Positions 18,715 to 29,712 of a stretch of DNA of 64,000 nucleotides are shown here, in pieces. Position 1 is the stretch's first letter. Each line of letters opens with the position of its first letter. The translations under genes were made by a program, and so were the position numbers. The notes under the pieces are model-generated. The model ran no database searches. It saw only the letters and a list, made by a program, of their open reading frames with translations, and was not told where the DNA came from. Source of the stretch: Stentor coeruleus (Eukaryota > Ciliophora > Heterotrichea > Heterotrichida > Stentoridae); the NCBI GenBank assembly GCA_001970955.1, contig MPUH01000007.1, forward strand, positions 1-64,000, read 5' to 3'.

Positions 18715-19535
18715 ATTTAAAGGAAAATATTTGTGTTTTATTTATTTATTAATTGTATACATTCTGTTTAATATAAATAAAGCTAATGATATGAGGAATT
18801 ATGATTTAAAAATTTGTGTTTTAAATTGTATTGTAGTGCTTAAGTAACATATTTTTTTTTTGGTTATCTAGAAAAAATATTTAACTTTAATAAAACCTTT
18901 AGGTATATTTGCTTATAGTGTTTATGCAAACAATTAAACTACTAGATCATCATTAACTTTTTAATAAAACTTAAATACGCTATCTCCTAGTTTATAAACT
19001 TTTTTTAAATATAAACATTTAGTAAAGACCCATTAAGATCTCGACCATCAAGGAAAAAACCTTTTCCACCAGATATTCAATTTACTTACCTAAGTATCAT
19101 TGCAATCTCATCATATATCAAACCAATAATATTTCTAACATAAAAATTAAGCTAAATACAAAAAATATAATATCGCAACCCCTACAAGGATATAAGATTA
19201 TAAAGTATGGCAAAAATATACAATAAAAGTGTCTTAAATGTCCCATAGTGAATGACTCCATAGCCAAAGGGCTCAGAGTTTCGTGAATACGGCTAGTATA
19301 GCACTGAACCATGTTCGTGCATATTTATTATAACCCTATTTCTAATATTATCTCATATTCTAAAGTATTAAAACTAAACCCTATTTCAAAAAACCAAAAA
19401 TATTTAACTAAACTTCCCCAAGACTAAAATTTTCCCCAAATAATAAACTAATCATTTTTAAACCATAAAAATATTATATTTCTCCTTTTTTTTATCTATT
19501 ATACTAATAACATGTATTCTATTCTCATATATAAA
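18715..19535. other. Intergenic; possible decayed coding or structured segment at 19020-19330
   Basis: About 820 nt with no intact gene. Bases 19020-19330 are less AT-rich than the flanks and contain protein-like stretches on the minus strand in different frames (EPFGYGVIHYGTFKTLLLYI near 19270-19210; ISGGKGFFLDGRDLNGSLL near 19080-19020). They are separated by stops, which fits an old host gene remnant. A hairpin lies at about 19050-19065. A structured RNA is the other possibility. Low confidence. Confidence 0.35.
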
Positions 19536-21128
19536 CTAATTAAGTTCTGTTTGTCTTATATGATAAGTTGCTCTATCCAATTCAGCTCCACCAAAATCAT
19601 AAAGTCTCCTAGCATAAGTTGCCGCTTCCTCACTCATGTTTTTAGAAAGATAATACTGTTTCAAAAACATAATCGCTTCAACTGTTTCTTCCCCTGTATC
19701 ATTTTCCATATCTTTTCTTGATAAACTTTCCAAAAAGCATTTCGCTGCTTTTTCAGTCAGCCCAAGTCTCCCATATAATCTTGCTAATCTATGCAAAACA
19801 ACACCTTCCCTATCTTTAAGCCTTTCAGCTTTTTCATAACATTTTGTCGAATCACTTGTTTTACCCATTTTCTCATAACAAGTCCCTAAAGCAACCCATA
19901 AACGTGAATCTTGAGGTCTAGTTAAAATAGCTTTATAATAATAGTAAATAGCATAAAGGTTCATATCACTAACTTCATAAGTTTCAGCAAGTCCATACCA
20001 AGCTCTATAATCTTTAGGATCAAGTTCAATAGCAGTCCTATAAGACTCAATAGCTTTAGTAACATTTTGCATTTCTAAATACTCATGGCCCATCAAAATC
20101 CAAGCAGGCAAATAGTTTTTATCTAACTCAGTCGCTCGTTTAAAATAAACCATAGCTCTTGTATGATCATTTTTTAAACTATAATAATTACCCAAGACAA
20201 AACAGGTTTCAGGCCTGTATTTATCATTTTGAAACATCCGATAAGCCAAATAGCTAAGTTTCCCTGATTCTTCTCGGACATATAAAATATTAGAATACAC
20301 ATCCATAAGCTCATAACTATATGGATCAACTTCTTCAACCTGTTCAAACCATATAATAGCATTTGTATAATCATCCATAAGAAAGAACTCATTTCCAATT
20401 TGTGAATATATAAACGAGCTACTTGGGAAATATTTTTCAGCAACAAGTGCATACAAATCAATACTTTCTTCAGTTTTCTGCATTTTATGATAGAATTGTG
20501 CTATAAAAAAATTCTTCATCCAATGGTTTTTTATTTTAGCCAAACAATCATTATCACATAAATCTACAAGTTCTAACCAAGCTGACCAGTTTATAGGAAA
20601 ATCATTCAAACTTTTTACAAGAAGTTCTTTAGCAGCATCAGTCTCACCTCTATGTTTTTTCACCACACCTAATAAATATGCGCACATAGGGTCAATTGGT
20701 TTAAGTTGTGAATCAATACTAAAAAGCTGTCGATTTTCCATTTCTTTACCTTCTTCAATACTTTCTTCTTCTCTTCGGAATTCCCCATACATATACATTG
20801 AGTAATGATATAAGAAATATGCTTGAGGGAAATTTGGCTTTGAATATTCTGTGAGAACTGATGCTGCTTTTATGTATTCTTTTAGATCAAATAAAGTTTT
20901 TGCTAGTTGAAGATTGTCGTATGAAGAGTCTAGTGAATCTTGATAAGGAGATTTTGGAGAAGCTTGGATTGGGATACTTATGAGTAACTGGGCAGCCCAC
21001 TTTGAACTTTGGTAAAGCTTGTATGAACTTAGTAAGGATACTGCGTACCTTAGCTCTTGTCTTGCTTCTTCAAGGTTACTTATTAAAATTGCGGGCTCTG
21101 TGATTTTGTTAAAAGGACTTGCTTCCAT
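19536..21128 (-). CDS. CDC23: APC8/CDC23, TPR subunit of the anaphase-promoting complex
   Basis: Part of the APC/C ubiquitin ligase that triggers anaphase and mitotic exit. The 530-aa protein has the APC8 N-terminal helix set (ELRYAVSLLSSYKLYQSSKWAAQLL). Tandem TPRs run from about 70 to 490. The strongest block is YSLKNDHTRAMVYFKRATELDKNYLPAWILMGHEYLEM. It is followed by TKAIESYRTAIELDPKDYRAWYGLAETYE and DSRLWVALGTCYEKM, which track human CDC23 nearly residue by residue. The length is a little below human (597). The start ATG lies inside a contig-overlap duplication but the coding sequence is not disturbed. Confidence 0.95.
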   Translation of the reverse strand: MEASPFNKITEPAILISNLEEARQELRYAVSLLSSYKLYQSSKWAAQLLISIPIQASPKSPYQDSLDSSYDNLQLAKTLFDLKEYIKAASVLTEYSKPNFPQAYFLYHYSMYMYGEFRREEESIEEGKEMENRQLFSIDSQLKPIDPMCAYLLGVVKKHRGETDAAKELLVKSLNDFPINWSAWLELVDLCDNDCLAKIKNHWMKNFFIAQFYHKMQKTEESIDLYALVAEKYFPSSSFIYSQIGNEFFLMDDYTNAIIWFEQVEEVDPYSYELMDVYSNILYVREESGKLSYLAYRMFQNDKYRPETCFVLGNYYSLKNDHTRAMVYFKRATELDKNYLPAWILMGHEYLEMQNVTKAIESYRTAIELDPKDYRAWYGLAETYEVSDMNLYAIYYYYKAILTRPQDSRLWVALGTCYEKMGKTSDSTKCYEKAERLKDREGVVLHRLARLYGRLGLTEKAAKCFLESLSRKDMENDTGEETVEAIMFLKQYYLSKNMSEEAATYARRLYDFGGAELDRATYHIRQTELN

Positions 21129-21187
21129 AAATTANTTAAAATTGCGGGCTCTGTGATTTTGTTAAAAGGACTTGCTTCCATAAATTA
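21083..21187. repeat. Contig-join artefact: 52-nt identical copies either side of an N
   Basis: 21083-21134 and 21136-21187 are identical, with N at 21135. They cover the first codons of CDC23 and a few upstream bases. The true 5' flank continues from 21188. Confidence 0.9.
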
Positions 21188-21520
21188 TGTTATTTAAAAA
21201 AGAAATTTTTATAGTTTTTTTAGTTTTGGTAGTTGATGGTAAGTTTGGATAGGGTTGTTTTTGGTATGGGATTTATGATTTTTAAGGTTTTTTTGAAATG
21301 CAGGGAAGATTAGGATTTAGATTGGAATGTATATATGAACTAGGAATATATTTCTTTTCTAACTGATGCAGACTGCATATCATATTTTTAGGAGGAATTC
21401 ATTTTATATTTAAGTTTTCTAATACATACACTAACAAAATCTTTCAAAGCCCATAAATACATTTGCTTATATACAAAAATCCAGCTCATGTATTAATCAT
21501 AATTATATATATAATCATTA
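21188..21520. other. 5' flank of CDC23 and of the tRNA
   Basis: The first 150 nt are G/T-rich and C-poor on the plus strand, the mirror of the G-poor leader expected for minus-strand CDC23. The rest is AT-rich up to the tRNA. No gene seen. Confidence 0.5.
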
Positions 21521-21594
21521 GGTCCCATAGCTCAGCCGGTTAGAGCGCTGTGCTAATAACGCAGAGGTCCTGAGTTCGATCCTCAGTGGGACCA
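21521..21594 (+). tRNA. tRNA-Ile(AAT): tRNA-Ile (anticodon AAT)
   Basis: A complete 74-nt cloverleaf. Acceptor GGTCCCA pairs with TGGGACC. The D arm is GCTC/GAGC with loop AGCCGGTTA. The anticodon stem CTGTG/CGCAG holds loop CTAATAA, so the anticodon is AAT. The T arm is CTGAG/CTCAG with loop TTCGATC and the discriminator base is A. Internal A and B boxes (TAGCTCAGCCGG, GTTCGATCC) are intact. A run of five T at 21596-21600 fits an RNA polymerase III terminator. No intron; CCA is not encoded. Confidence 0.98.
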
Positions 21595-21595
21595 C

Positions 21596-21600
21596 TTTTT
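21596..21600 (+). terminator. Pol III T-tract after tRNA-Ile
   Basis: Five consecutive T's begin two bases after the discriminator base, the usual termination signal for RNA polymerase III. Confidence 0.75.
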
Positions 21601-21675
21601 ATGATTATTTTTTTCTGATCTTTTTAAGTTACCTAATTAATAATGAAATCATTTTTACAATTATAGTTCTGTATA

Positions 21676-24600
21676 TTAATAATTTTCAGAAGGAATAAAT
21701 GATATACTTCCCATCAAAGTATTACAACCAGGAAACTCAATTTCTGTATATTGAGGAGTCACACTAACATCTGCTTTACGACGTGTTGTGTATTTTTTCC
21801 AATTAGTAAAAACTGTTTTCATTAATCCTAAAGAGAAAAATTTGTTTTTCTTGCTTTCGTATTCAGAATTTTCTTTTGCTAGTGATGCGATCATTTTTTT
21901 CCTCATTTTTTTCAGTTGCAAAAGAGTGCTGAGTTCTAGTTTTTTTAGATACTTTAGGACGAAATTACTTTGTTTTGATGACCTTTTAACGAAAAACTTT
22001 TTTTTAAGTACATGAAACAAAATATCATTAAAATAAAAATATCCACTTTCATCACTTTCCAAATTCATAGTCCGAACCATTTTCAGTATATTTTTATTTT
22101 CATTATTCTTAAACAGTTCTAATTCTTCAACAATTTCACTAACAAACTCAACTAATTTGCTTTCATGTAGCCTTTTCCCTCCTTCATGATCCGTATATTT
22201 AATCCAAATCTTTGTAAACTTCTTATAATAAAAATTAAACACTTTAAAAACACTATCAGGACTAGTTGAAAAATCTTCATAGTTTTGTAATATTACTGAA
22301 ACAAAAAGCTCAAGTACCAAAAAATCAATAATAATAATAAAAACAATAAAATACAAGCTATAAACCTTATTATCGAAATACTCAACACAATCCATCATAA
22401 TAGTCGGGTAGTCTTCTCCTGTAGAAATTCTCCAAAGTATAAGCATTGCATATGAGAAATTTTTGAAATTATTATATTCGTTTATTACTTGACCACTTGT
22501 AACTGAGCTAAAGAGAAATACCCCAATAATAGAAAATACAAACAATATCAAAAGAAGAAGTGAGAGAACATTTAATATAGCAGCAATCGAATGAGCAAGT
22601 AAGAAAATCAGGTTTTGAAGATGAATAAAAAGTTTTATTATTTGGATTATCCTAGCAATCCTAAATACTCTTAATATTCTCATCATTTGTGGTATCTGTT
22701 TTATCAACGATAAATCTGTTGATGTGAAATAACTTAAAAATAAATCAATAATAGAACAGCAAACTACAACCATATCAAGTCTATTCCAAGTACTATGAAA
22801 ATAATACTTCCCATATGCTATAAGTTTAATAACTGTTTCACATATAAAAACATAAGTGCAAGACTGATTTACAAGTTCAATTTTATACATATATTCATTA
22901 TCAGCACCTTCATATGGCATACACATAACAACAGCATTTAAAATTATAACCACTGTAATAATCAGTTCGAATTTTTTATTTTTGCACATACGATAAAATA
23001 CTTTCCTAAAAGGTGAAGTCGGTAAATTTATCATCTCAGAATTCGGTTGGGCATTAATAATCAACTTCTGTAATTCCATCCATAACAATTGAGGTTTATC
23101 CAAAAATGTATATGCTAAAGACATAGAATTCTTTTTGGCTTTATTGAATTTTTCAAAAACAACCGCAGTAAAAAGTGTAATCAAAAAAAAATTACCTATA
23201 ACCAAATAAGATATATAATAAATTGCCGCAAGAGGATTATAATTTTCTTGAGGACATTCATCAATACTTTGAGCATCTATACCTTCATACATCCTTGTAG
23301 GCCATGATTCTTGTGATATGACAACAAAAAGTGTTAACATAGCTTCAGGAACATTATCAAAATTAAAACGGGAATTTTTCCATTCGAAACCTGATTTTTC
23401 GCAATCATTTCGTGTTTTATAATTAGTTTGTGTACAACAATAAAGTTTTCCTCCAAATAAACTTGCCCCAACTATAGCGAAAACTAACCATATTATAACA
23501 ATAACAACAAGAACATTTACTATTGCTGCAATAGAATCAAGTAAAGCTATGACGATTATTCTCATTGAAATATTATGGTGAATAAGCTTTAATGGTCTAA
23601 GTGTTCTTAGAAGCCTTAAAACTTTTATTATAGGCAAACTTATACTAACGATAGAAATATCGATAAGACTAAAAACAACAATAATAAGGTCGAGTTTGTT
23701 CCAGTTTTCTTTTAAATAAGTGTTTTTTCCTATGGTAAATCCGATACTTAAAGATTTTAATATAAACTCAAAAGTAAATACTATTGTCACTGCCATATCG
23801 AAATAATAAGATGCTTTTGTTATTGTTATATTTGAACTATTTAGTATATAAGTATCCCAAACAAGTTTAATACTGCTTAAAATAATAAGAGCCAAGATAA
23901 AATTATCGAAATATTTACTTGAAACAATTTTCAATGATAACTTTCTTATAATATTATTCTGACCAAATAAAAAATAACTCTTCTCACAGTACTCTTCTAT
24001 AGCCATAAAGCTTTTTCTTGTCATCAAGATTGAAAACTGTGTATTTGTTCTGCTTTGAATTTCTTTTTCAAATTCTATAATTTTCCTTTTCATACTTTGT
24101 ATTTGGATTATAGCTGATTGATCATCTTCATCTAATTCCCCAAAGCTTTTTATAAGTATAGCAAGTACAAGGTTTAATAAAACAAAATTCCCAATTAAAA
24201 TCCAAACAATAAGAAAAAGTGCTGTGCCTTTACTATATCTTAATGATGATGTAAGTACATCATTCCAATTTTCAGTTGATAAAACTTGAAACATTGTTAT
24301 TATTGACCAATGAAACTTATCGAAATTTGCTCTTGGGACACCTTCTGGGAAATTGAAATTACCTCTAAAAATCTGCATACCTAATAGACTAAATACTATA
24401 AGTAATATACCTAATAATAAGAGAAGATAGAGGAATTTTGATATACTTGCACTTAAAGCTTTGAGAATAAGGGCAATTGATTTAAGATAACGAAATATAC
24501 GCACAACTTTTAAGACACGGAAAATTCTGAAAACTCTGAGAACACGAAAAGCTGATAATGATGAATTAGAACCGAATAAAACAAATAATTCGATAAGACT

Positions 24601-26987
24601 TAAAACTACAACAATACTGTCAAAATAATTCATTCTATCCCTTAAATATTCAATTGGACCAAGAGAGATAAGTTTAAGAGTCATTTCAATGGCAAAAATG
24701 TATGTGAAGATGTTATTCAGAAGTATTAAAATAGTTTCAAAATCATTTGAAATTCCATAATGGTCAATTGCTAAGCAAAATGTGTTGAATAAAATGCATA
24801 ATGTTGTAAACCATATAGTAAATTTATGCCGCATTATTTTTAGTAAAGGGTCTTGGATTTTTTCATAAAAATTTGTATTGAGTTTTTTAAATTTGTATAG
24901 GCTTTCATGATTTGAGTATGTGTTTTCTGATAATATATCTTCAATAGATGAAAATTCTGAAACGATACATTTGGAGTTGTTTAGTTCTATTATAACTTTA
25001 GATGCACTGATTTTTAGCATTGAATATGATTTTTTTCTCTTGTATTTCAAAGAGAGTTTTGCAAAAAGCTGAAAATGTCCTTGGAACTCACTGTAGTAGT
25101 TCGCAATTGATATGATAATTTTATCATAGTCAATCAGAAAATCATTCAAATTCATATAGTTCGAAGAGGAAATCTGATTTAAATCCCACGTTTTTTTAAC
25201 ATCTTGATCAATTGCAACATCATCATAAGATTCATTAACCATTTTATAATTTTCATCAACCACAATACCAATATTCTTAATATCATTTTTTAACACTTTA
25301 AGTCTATGAGAAGATTTTTTCTCAATTTTAATCACACTTTTCAATTTTCTCAAAGACGATGTAAATGCTGATGGGGAATTATCTTGATTTTTAACATAAG
25401 GATTTTTTTTATGAATTTTGTCTATTTTCCTTAAAGAATAAGCCATAGACTTTTTATTTAAAGTTCTATGTTTATCACTATTTCTATAACTTAAATCAAG
25501 GTCTTTATCATTTTCTGAGAAAATAAGATTTGGACCCACTGAATGAAATCTATTTGGAGTTGGTTCATCAATACTCATAACTTCAATATCTTGATTATCC
25601 ATAGGAAAATATGCTAAAGATAGTCCTTCAGTCATAACATCGATACTTCTTGAAATATTTCTTGAATATTTTTTTGATCTTCTTCGAGTTATTCTTCTTA
25701 TAAAAACCCTTTTATCAGCATTTTCATCACTTTGGGAGTAGGATTTATATAATGATTCACGTGACTCTTTTTTATTAGTTTCCTCAGATAGTTCACCTAT
25801 TTCTATGAGTTTTTCAATTACATCAATGGTGGGTTCTTCTTCTTCAGATTTTTCTATGGAAAAAAAATTANTAGTTCACCTATTTCTATGAGTTTTTCAA
25901 TTACATCAATTGTGGGTTCTTCTTCTTCTGATTTTTCTATGGAAAAAAAATTGGTAAATGAACTGGTTATAATTGCCAAGGTTAAATTGAGGATTACTGA
26001 TGCTCCTATAAATTCTAATGGTACAAAGAAAAAAAATGCATAATAACTATATGCGAACTGTGTGTAAAGCATTACTGAAGTCCACCCTTCCATAGTTATA
26101 CACTGGAAAGTAGTTATAATGGCAATGTAAATATTGTCAAAACTTAAAGTGTTGAAGTTAGGATTAAATCTTGATTCAGTGCAAACTGTAAAGTCTGTAC
26201 ATTCATACCCACCGCAAAGATGATCAGAAAAAACACCTGTGTTGATATCAAAACATCGATTTTTGAATAACCCTTGCCATAACTGTAGCCCAGCAACAGC
26301 AAAAATAAGTATAAAAAAAGATATAAGTATAAAAGCTGAAATAAGTGGTTGAATTGAACTTGCAAGAGCGAGAATAATAGCTCGAAGACCTTGAATCGAA
26401 GATATGCTTTTAAGTGGACGAATTATTCTAAGAGCGCGTAAAACATTAAGTTTGAGACCAGAACCAGCACTAACTTCCATCCAAGTTGCAATAACGATAC
26501 CAAAATCAATAATATTCAGTTTATCTCTTAAATATGCATTCTTGTTACATATAAAACCAAAGCCTCCTATTTTCATTGCACACTCAACAGTGTAAAAATA
26601 CAAAAAAAAGTACTCAAGCTCGATAGAGTAAATCGAAAAATCTGAAGAATTGAAATCAACAAAAGCTAAAACTATTGTATTCATAAGGATGACAATCAAA
26701 GTTATACACTCAAATAGAAAACTTTTTATAATGATCCTAAAGAGTTCAGATATTCCGCTTCTTACTCTCATAAAAGCTTTTCTAGTTTGAAGTAAAGGAT
26801 ATGAATCAGTGTAAAAATCTATTTGTTTCATAGGTTCCTTAACTCTTATTTTAAGGTATTCTTTTAAATCTTCTAAGCTAAAATCATTTGATGTTTCTCT
26901 TCTTGATAATTGAGCTGGGCTATATGGAGTATCTATGTCTTGATTATCTTGGGCAATTAGTTTATCACCTGAGGTTATTATTTTCAT
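21676..26987 (-). CDS. Four-domain voltage-gated calcium-type channel alpha-1 subunit
   Basis: One gene of 1,742 aa once the 83-nt join artefact is discounted (5,229 coding nt, an exact multiple of three). It has four repeats of six transmembrane helices, at roughly 75-330, 690-935, 990-1270 and 1300-1560. Each S4 has regularly spaced Arg/Lys (LRALRIIRPLK; FRVLRVFRIFRVLKVVRIFR; IKVLRLLRTLRPLK; MRILRVFRIARIIQIIK). Pore loops carry one Glu each: ITMEGW, LSTENW, ISQESW, STGEDY. This EEEE ring is typical of calcium-selective channels. After domain IV an EF-hand-like CaV segment (FTKIWIKYTDHEGGKRLHESKLVEFV) is visible. The usual beta-subunit binding motif after repeat I is not seen. Such channels drive ciliary reversal and contraction in ciliates. 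ATG 26987-26985 is used rather than an in-frame TTG upstream. Confidence 0.93.
25789..25953. repeat. Contig-join artefact: 82-nt near-identical copies either side of an N
   Basis: 25789-25870 and 25872-25953 differ at three bases, the last at the very junction. N is at 25871. It falls in the repeat I-II linker of the channel gene, and counting one copy makes a single open frame. The mismatches suggest two haplotypes or sequence error at contig ends. Confidence 0.9.
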
Positions 26988-27350
26988 AAACAAAAATATA
27001 TATAAACAGTAAAGTTTATTAATAGATATATCAGATGTATTATATATAAAAACCTTCAGTTATCTCAATAGCATCTTTTCAAAATAAAATTCAACATAAT
27101 TTTATCTAAAAAAACAAGAATTGAACCCCGTGACAATTTTAATGAATTATACTAAATAATATTATATTCCTAAATCATTCGATTTTATTTATCAATAAAC
27201 TTATTTATTTAACCTTTAAATCTAATTCAATAAACACATTATGGAATAAGATTTTTTTTATAGAGTTTATACATATGTTTTTAAAACCCCATATAAGTTT
27301 ATTTATATTAAATTAATCCAATATAATATTTTATTAAAATTTGTGTCAGC
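26988..27350. other. Intergenic between two channel genes
   Basis: About 360 nt, AT-rich, between the starts and stops of two tandem minus-strand channel genes. It lacks the clear G/C strand switch seen in other intergenes. No gene or motif recognised. Confidence 0.5.
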
Positions 27351-29363
27351 TTAATCAGCATTAACAACAATCTGAGGCACTTCTGTATTGCTTTTTCTCC
27401 TGCGAGATTTCAAAAAGTTCTCAATATACCGTTTAGATTTAGGCAAAATAGAATTGAATTTTTCATTTTTTTCATTTTCTTCATCACTATCTTCAACAAT
27501 CCTTAACTTTCTCCCTGGTACAGGCATAAGAATTTGCAATTTATTAACATATTTTTCAGCTTTTTTAGCTAGAGTTGAACCTTTCTTTTGAGTCGGACTA
27601 TGAGAATTCCGACCTTTAACATTGATAATAGCATATTTTCTAAACAAATCTGATTCATGTAAAGGTCTCATAAATTTCTTATCAATACTAAAGGCTAAAT
27701 TGACTTTTTTACCCCCACCATTTCTTTTCAACGCGGCTTTTTCCATAATTTTATCCTTCTGGAGTTTTATTAGCATTTTTTTGCAATCTTTTGCAATATG
27801 TGTTAGTTTTTTGCAAAAATAGCATTTAATTCCAAGCATGCTTAGATCTTTTTCTGCTCTTTTTATAATTTCTTTTGTAATAATTTGTTCAGAAGGATGA
27901 TCTGTTAATAATCTATTAAATGTTTCTTTGTCAAGGTATACTAATTCAGTAAAACTATCACATCTTGCAGAAGCACTACGACATATTCCAAGAAAAAACC
28001 CTATTTCTCCAAAGGATTTTGATTTACTAAGAGATTTGTATATAGTTTTTGAAGTTTGGCTAAATATATCAACAGAACCATTTATAATAAAATATATAGA
28101 ACTTCCTTTTTCTCCTTCTAATAACACTAAATCTCCTTTTGAGCAGATCTGCATCTTCATAAAATATCCAACATATTTTATAAACCCAGTAGAATAATTT
28201 TGGAAAACCGCATGATTCTCTAAATAAGCTGCTCTTGTATACGTAAAAATCTCCAGTTTTAAAGGTTGAGAAATCATGCAAAGCAGCTCAGTCTCTTTAC
28301 CAACATTTTCTTTTTCAACTTCTCTCATATAATTCACATATCTTATAATCCTATATCTCAAACTTTTAGGGATATTCTTTTTATCTAAAACTTTTTTTAT
28401 TTGGTATATAATATCTTTAGTTTGATTTGAATAATATGTATATTTACTAACAATACTTTGTATTTCCCCAAGTGTAAATGCAAAAATCAAACTTTCAATA
28501 CACATAACAAGTATTATCCCTAAAAGGTTTTGATTAAAAGATCTTTTAGGAGATTCATATCCAACTGATGTCATTGTTAGGATAACTATATAAATTTGAC
28601 GTAAATACATATCATAAGAATTATGTTTATAAAGGATCCAATCATCAGGTACTTGAATCAAAGAGATTTTGAAATTATATTCCATAAAGCAACATATAAA
28701 ATGGCATAAAAGACTAAAAACAATAGTAAAATATAAGAGTCTTGTTAAAAATACTGATGTTGGATTACTCCAAAAGTCTTCAATAGTAAAAAATAAAGAT
28801 CGCATATAATAGAGTCGGATAATTTTTAGGAGTAAAAGTAAAACTGTTGGGTTAAAAGATTGAGATAGATCTTCTTTGAGTAGTAGTATTTGAAATGGAA
28901 GGATGTTCCATAGGTCAATTATTAAGTAATTTTTAAGGTAAAATTTCATGATGGCCTTTCTGTTTGTTATTAATCTCCCTTTGCGATATAAACAAGTGTT
29001 TAAAGATATTGGAATATCTATGATTAACAAGATGTTACTGAATTCTAGGTAAGTTTTTATCTCACTAGAAACCTTAAAAGTAAAGCTAAGATGATAAGGT
29101 ATAATAAACGCATGGGATATTGTTATAAATATACAGCAAAGATCCCAAAATAGTTTTAGTAAAGATTCAGGATAGATTAAAAACCATGAATCTTTATCTT
29201 TATGAATAATCTGCTTAACAGGAAAATACTCAGATTTTACTTGTTTTTTCTTGTGTATCCGTCTCAGCTCAAATGACCTTGGCGAATTTTTTGATTTAAG
29301 CAAAGATTGGGAGGACCATGATTTTCGAAAAGCATTAGTGGTAATTCTTGAATGGTTTTTCAT
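27351..29363 (-). CDS. Cyclic-nucleotide-binding-domain cation channel with C-terminal zinc knuckle
   Basis: A 670-aa CNG/HCN/EAG-superfamily channel. Six transmembrane helices lie at about 65-300. The S4 region (LLLLLKIIRLYYMRSLFF, 174-192) has few positive charges. The pore reads TMTSVGYES (263-271), close to the potassium signature TxTTVGYGD but with Glu-Ser in place of Gly-Asp. A C-linker (315-390) leads to a cyclic-nucleotide-binding fold (about 395-495) with the phosphate cassette FGEIGFFLGICRSASARC (451-468). Right after it comes C514-x2-C517-x4-H522-x4-C527, a CCHC zinc knuckle, then a basic tail. The channel core is certain. Ion selectivity and ligand are not. Confidence 0.9.
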   Translation of the reverse strand: MKNHSRITTNAFRKSWSSQSLLKSKNSPRSFELRRIHKKKQVKSEYFPVKQIIHKDKDSWFLIYPESLLKLFWDLCCIFITISHAFIIPYHLSFTFKVSSEIKTYLEFSNILLIIDIPISLNTCLYRKGRLITNRKAIMKFYLKNYLIIDLWNILPFQILLLKEDLSQSFNPTVLLLLLKIIRLYYMRSLFFTIEDFWSNPTSVFLTRLLYFTIVFSLLCHFICCFMEYNFKISLIQVPDDWILYKHNSYDMYLRQIYIVILTMTSVGYESPKRSFNQNLLGIILVMCIESLIFAFTLGEIQSIVSKYTYYSNQTKDIIYQIKKVLDKKNIPKSLRYRIIRYVNYMREVEKENVGKETELLCMISQPLKLEIFTYTRAAYLENHAVFQNYSTGFIKYVGYFMKMQICSKGDLVLLEGEKGSSIYFIINGSVDIFSQTSKTIYKSLSKSKSFGEIGFFLGICRSASARCDSFTELVYLDKETFNRLLTDHPSEQIITKEIIKRAEKDLSMLGIKCYFCKKLTHIAKDCKKMLIKLQKDKIMEKAALKRNGGGKKVNLAFSIDKKFMRPLHESDLFRKYAIINVKGRNSHSPTQKKGSTLAKKAEKYVNKLQILMPVPGRKLRIVEDSDEENEKNEKFNSILPKSKRYIENFLKSRRRKSNTEVPQIVVNAD

Positions 29364-29712
29364 TTTACTTATTTCTATGTTTACTAAGTAAACTATTGTT
29401 TTTTCTTAATCACACTTAAACTTTTATTGTATTTTTAGGATTATAAAATAACCAAAACTTAAGAATCTGATAAATTCAGTAACAAAAGAATGTTTATTGT
29501 TAGTTTAATATTATACTTCTATTTTAAATCTGTAATAATATGCATTTAGATTTTGCTTAAAATTAGTAGTAAGTTAAAATCTATATTCTTATATACCTGT
29601 TCACTATAATAACTTGAATCAATATATAAAATGTTTATTAAATCTTTTAGTTTAATAGATGAAGATATTTTACAAATAGAATAACCGTAGTAGACTTAGA
29701 TCTGATAATATT
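29364..29712. other. Divergent intergene
   Basis: About 350 nt between the starts of the CNBD channel (minus) and a coiled-coil gene (plus). It must hold both 5' regions. AT-rich, no motif recognised. Confidence 0.5.

Noticed and set aside
18635-18847. 70-codon plus frame after N18591
   Set aside because: It begins inside the duplicated contig end and reads another frame of the 17966 gene.
19100-19160. ACTTACCT on the plus strand resembling the U1 snRNA 5' end
   Set aside because: No following U1 stem-loops or Sm site; likely coincidence.
19255-19280. Resemblance of CTCTGAGCCCTTTGGCTA to the first stem-loop of U2 snRNA
   Set aside because: The branch-point-pairing and Sm-site sequences expected downstream are not there, so a U2 call is not justified.
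19118-19312. 64-codon minus-strand frame (MVQCYTSRIHETL...)
   Set aside because: Neighbouring frames look more protein-like over the same bases, so I treat the area as a possible remnant or RNA, not as an intact gene.
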